Shown: positions 4,560 through 6,141 of the stretch, piece by piece | Layout of the letters: the number at the start of each line of letters is the position of its first letter | Position numbering within the stretch: position 1 is the stretch's first letter | Source of the DNA: Candidatus Woesearchaeota archaeon | GTDB taxonomy: Archaea > Nanobdellota > Nanobdellia > Woesearchaeales > WJKV01 | Direction: 5' to 3' | Length of the DNA stretch: 6,141 nucleotides | NCBI GenBank assembly: GCA_014728875.1 | Contig: WJKV01000040.1 | Span: forward strand, 1 to 6,141 | The notes under the pieces: model-generated | What the model was told of the DNA's origin: nothing | Database searches by the model: none | Seen by the model: only the letters and a program-made list of their open reading frames with translations | Position numbers and translations under genes: made by a program

Positions 4560-6131
4560 CTACCACGCGATCATTCTGTGCGCTTTCTTGAAAAGATTGT
4601 ATAAAAGGAAGGAACTGCCCACTGCGCTTTCGTAAGCGCTCGCAAGATTCTTCTCGACTTCATATTTTTTAGGTTTTTTGCCTTTTTCTTTTTTTCCGAG
4701 CGAAGGCAGTTTCACAAAGATCTCTATAAGGTCCTTGAATCCGATAAAGACATAGGCAAAAGGTTCGATCGGCTGATACCACGGCTTTTTCTCAGGCATT
4801 GTGATTTTTGCTTCTGATTCTGCTTTCAGTTCTTTTTTTGCCTCCTCATAGGTTATGTTGCCTTCTGCTTCCTTAAGGAATATCTTCAGATCGTCTCCAA
4901 TCGCGTCCATGGCTTCTTTGACGCCCTCGCTCAGGTCGCTAAGCAGGCTCAGGTCTTCCTGCTCCTTGAATATTCTGTATGCCATCAACTGGTCGCTTGT
5001 CATCGCCCTCGCATTGAAGGTTATCTCTACCCTGCCTGAAAATTTAGTTGTAGGTGCCTGATATTTCTGGCTGAACTCTGTCTCTGGCGTTGCCCGAAAA
5101 CCAAAGACAAGATTTACAACTGAATGGTAAGGCCCGGACGCCTTTCCGACTGCAAGCAGCTCGATCTCCATCAAGGTCTGCTCTATTGCAACGATCAAAT
5201 CCGCCCTGTCCTGGAAAGACATGTTAAGCTTCAGTCTTTGCGCAGTCTTCATATACGGCTTTATCCACTGCATGTACATCTTTATGGTATTATAATGCTG
5301 TTTAAGATAGCTGAGCATGAACCTTTTTCTCGTCTCCAGACTTCTTTTGTAGTTCTTTCTCCAGATCGCGTATGCTTTTAATTTCTTTACGAGCGCTTCC
5401 TTCACTTTCCTGTTAAGGCCGCTCATGCTTCCGACTATTTTTTCAACTTTTGTCTGGTCAAATATATGCGTATGAAGGAATACTTCAGGCAGGGTTATGA
5501 AACCGACCTGGCTGCCCAGGCCGTATACGCTGCTCGGATTCTTTGCCCCTCCCTCGACAAGCGTGATCCACATGTCTTTTATTGCGATTTCTGCTGCATT
5601 CATCTCGCCGCCGGGCTTTTCCACCCCGAACTTCTCCCCTTCATAGACAAGATCAAGCCTGTCGTGTATGATCTTTAATTCCCTGACTATCTTGAACAGT
5701 TCTGGCTTAATCAGCCTGTTTACACTTATCAGATTGTTGCTTATCCTGTCCTGTATGGCCTGCAGGCTCTGTATCATGTTCCTGTGGAACGCGCTAGCTT
5801 CTGAAGCGCTGTAAGTGTCTGTGACTTTCCTGATGTCCTTTATTCCCATGTCGTCCTTTAAGAAACCGACTACCCAGAAATAAACAGGCTCGAGCTGCTG
5901 CTGGTATTTTTCATTTATCAGCTTGAAAGATTTTACAGGCTCTCCTGCAAATTTCTGAAGAAACTTGGCGTCGATGCTTTTCATGAATTTTTCCTTTTCA
6001 GCATCGCTTTTCAACTCTTTTAATTGTGAACGAATAAGATCATTGATTGCTTTATCCTTGTCTTTTATCTTTTTATTATCCTTGATCTCTTTTATCTTGT
6101 CTGCAAATGTTTTCTCTTTAGCTTTTGCCAC
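4560..6131 (-). CDS. Unrecognised 523-residue, mainly helical, Lys-rich protein
   Basis: I do not recognise this family. The start is GTG at 6131-6129: an in-frame TAG sits directly before it (6134-6132), so it cannot extend further, and GAAGGAT upstream is a Shine-Dalgarno-like motif though close to the start. Residues 1-60 are a charged helix with about 18 lysines. Residues 78-90 (QQLEPVYFWVVGF) are a conserved-looking aromatic patch. Residues 115-160 look helical. Residues 193-225 hold a Gly-rich stretch and the short motif FLHTHIFDQT. Residues 250-300 are a basic, aromatic helical core (KQHYNTIKMYMQWIKPYMK). Residues 367-374 (RVEITFNA) form a beta strand. Residues 450-475 (WYQPIEPFAYVFIGFKDLIE) are amphipathic, then a Lys-rich linker and a last helix. 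I see no signal peptide and no clear transmembrane span, so it is probably cytoplasmic. It is convergent with the ribosomal operon. Confidence 0.85.
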   Translation of the reverse strand: MAKAKEKTFADKIKEIKDNKKIKDKDKAINDLIRSQLKELKSDAEKEKFMKSIDAKFLQKFAGEPVKSFKLINEKYQQQLEPVYFWVVGFLKDDMGIKDIRKVTDTYSASEASAFHRNMIQSLQAIQDRISNNLISVNRLIKPELFKIVRELKIIHDRLDLVYEGEKFGVEKPGGEMNAAEIAIKDMWITLVEGGAKNPSSVYGLGSQVGFITLPEVFLHTHIFDQTKVEKIVGSMSGLNRKVKEALVKKLKAYAIWRKNYKRSLETRKRFMLSYLKQHYNTIKMYMQWIKPYMKTAQRLKLNMSFQDRADLIVAIEQTLMEIELLAVGKASGPYHSVVNLVFGFRATPETEFSQKYQAPTTKFSGRVEITFNARAMTSDQLMAYRIFKEQEDLSLLSDLSEGVKEAMDAIGDDLKIFLKEAEGNITYEEAKKELKAESEAKITMPEKKPWYQPIEPFAYVFIGFKDLIEIFVKLPSLGKKEKGKKPKKYEVEKNLASAYESAVGSSFLLYNLFKKAHRMIAW

Positions 6132-6141
6132 CTATCCTTCA

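Noticed and set aside
4855..5678. + strand ORFs opposite the unknown minus-strand gene
   Set aside because: They are short and scattered, with no ribosome binding sites, beneath a continuous 523-residue minus-strand frame.
1..6141. Stop-codon recoding or a variant genetic code
   Set aside because: TGA, TAA, TAA, TAG and TAG end the five genes at natural family or frame ends, and none occurs inside a gene.
1..6141. tRNA, rRNA, insertion sequence or transposase
   Set aside because: I saw no cloverleaf, rRNA core sequence, terminal inverted repeats or transposase motifs.

Overview
The window looks like a piece of an archaeal genome, most plausibly a DPANN lineage of the Woesearchaeota/Pacearchaeota kind. 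The evidence is three ribosomal proteins found only in archaea and eukaryotes (eS19, eL39, eL31) in a compact operon, an archaeal TATA-box promoter upstream, and a very large, sequon-rich surface protein with an archaeal-style membrane anchor. The phylum is an inference; the domain Archaea is well supported. TAA, TAG and TGA all end genes here, so the standard code applies.

Layout. (1) Positions 2-3040, + strand: the C-terminal 1012 residues of a giant cell-surface protein whose start lies left of the window. In order it has three Ig-like repeats (95, 95 and 84 residues), a long pentapeptide-repeat-like beta-helix with sequons at many repeat junctions, a PKD domain, a Gly-rich linker, a membrane-proximal beta domain, an acidic probable coiled-coil stalk, one transmembrane helix and a basic cytoplasmic tail. 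(2) Positions 3041-3204: a regulatory region with a palindromic TATA box framed by an inverted repeat, two small hairpins, and a possible 24-residue basic ORF overlapping the next start. (3) Positions 3205-4524, + strand: rps19e, rpl39e and rpl31e packed with 1-2 bp gaps. eS19 and eL31 both carry long Lys/Glu-rich C-terminal tails. (4) Positions 4525-4559: a 35-bp convergent gap with a T6 tract, a likely terminator. (5) Positions 4560-6131, - strand: a 523-residue, largely helical, lysine-rich protein that I do not recognise.

How the genes relate. The ribosomal cluster is a shortened form of the common archaeal order rps19e, pdcd5, rpl39e, rpl31e, tif6: pdcd5 is missing between eS19 and eL39, and tif6 does not follow eL31. 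eL39 and eL31 lie in and at the rim of the nascent-peptide exit tunnel, so the long charged eL31 tail would sit where nascent chains and targeting factors meet. The surface protein is a separate transcription unit concerned with the cell envelope or attachment. The convergent unknown gene has no evident link to either unit.
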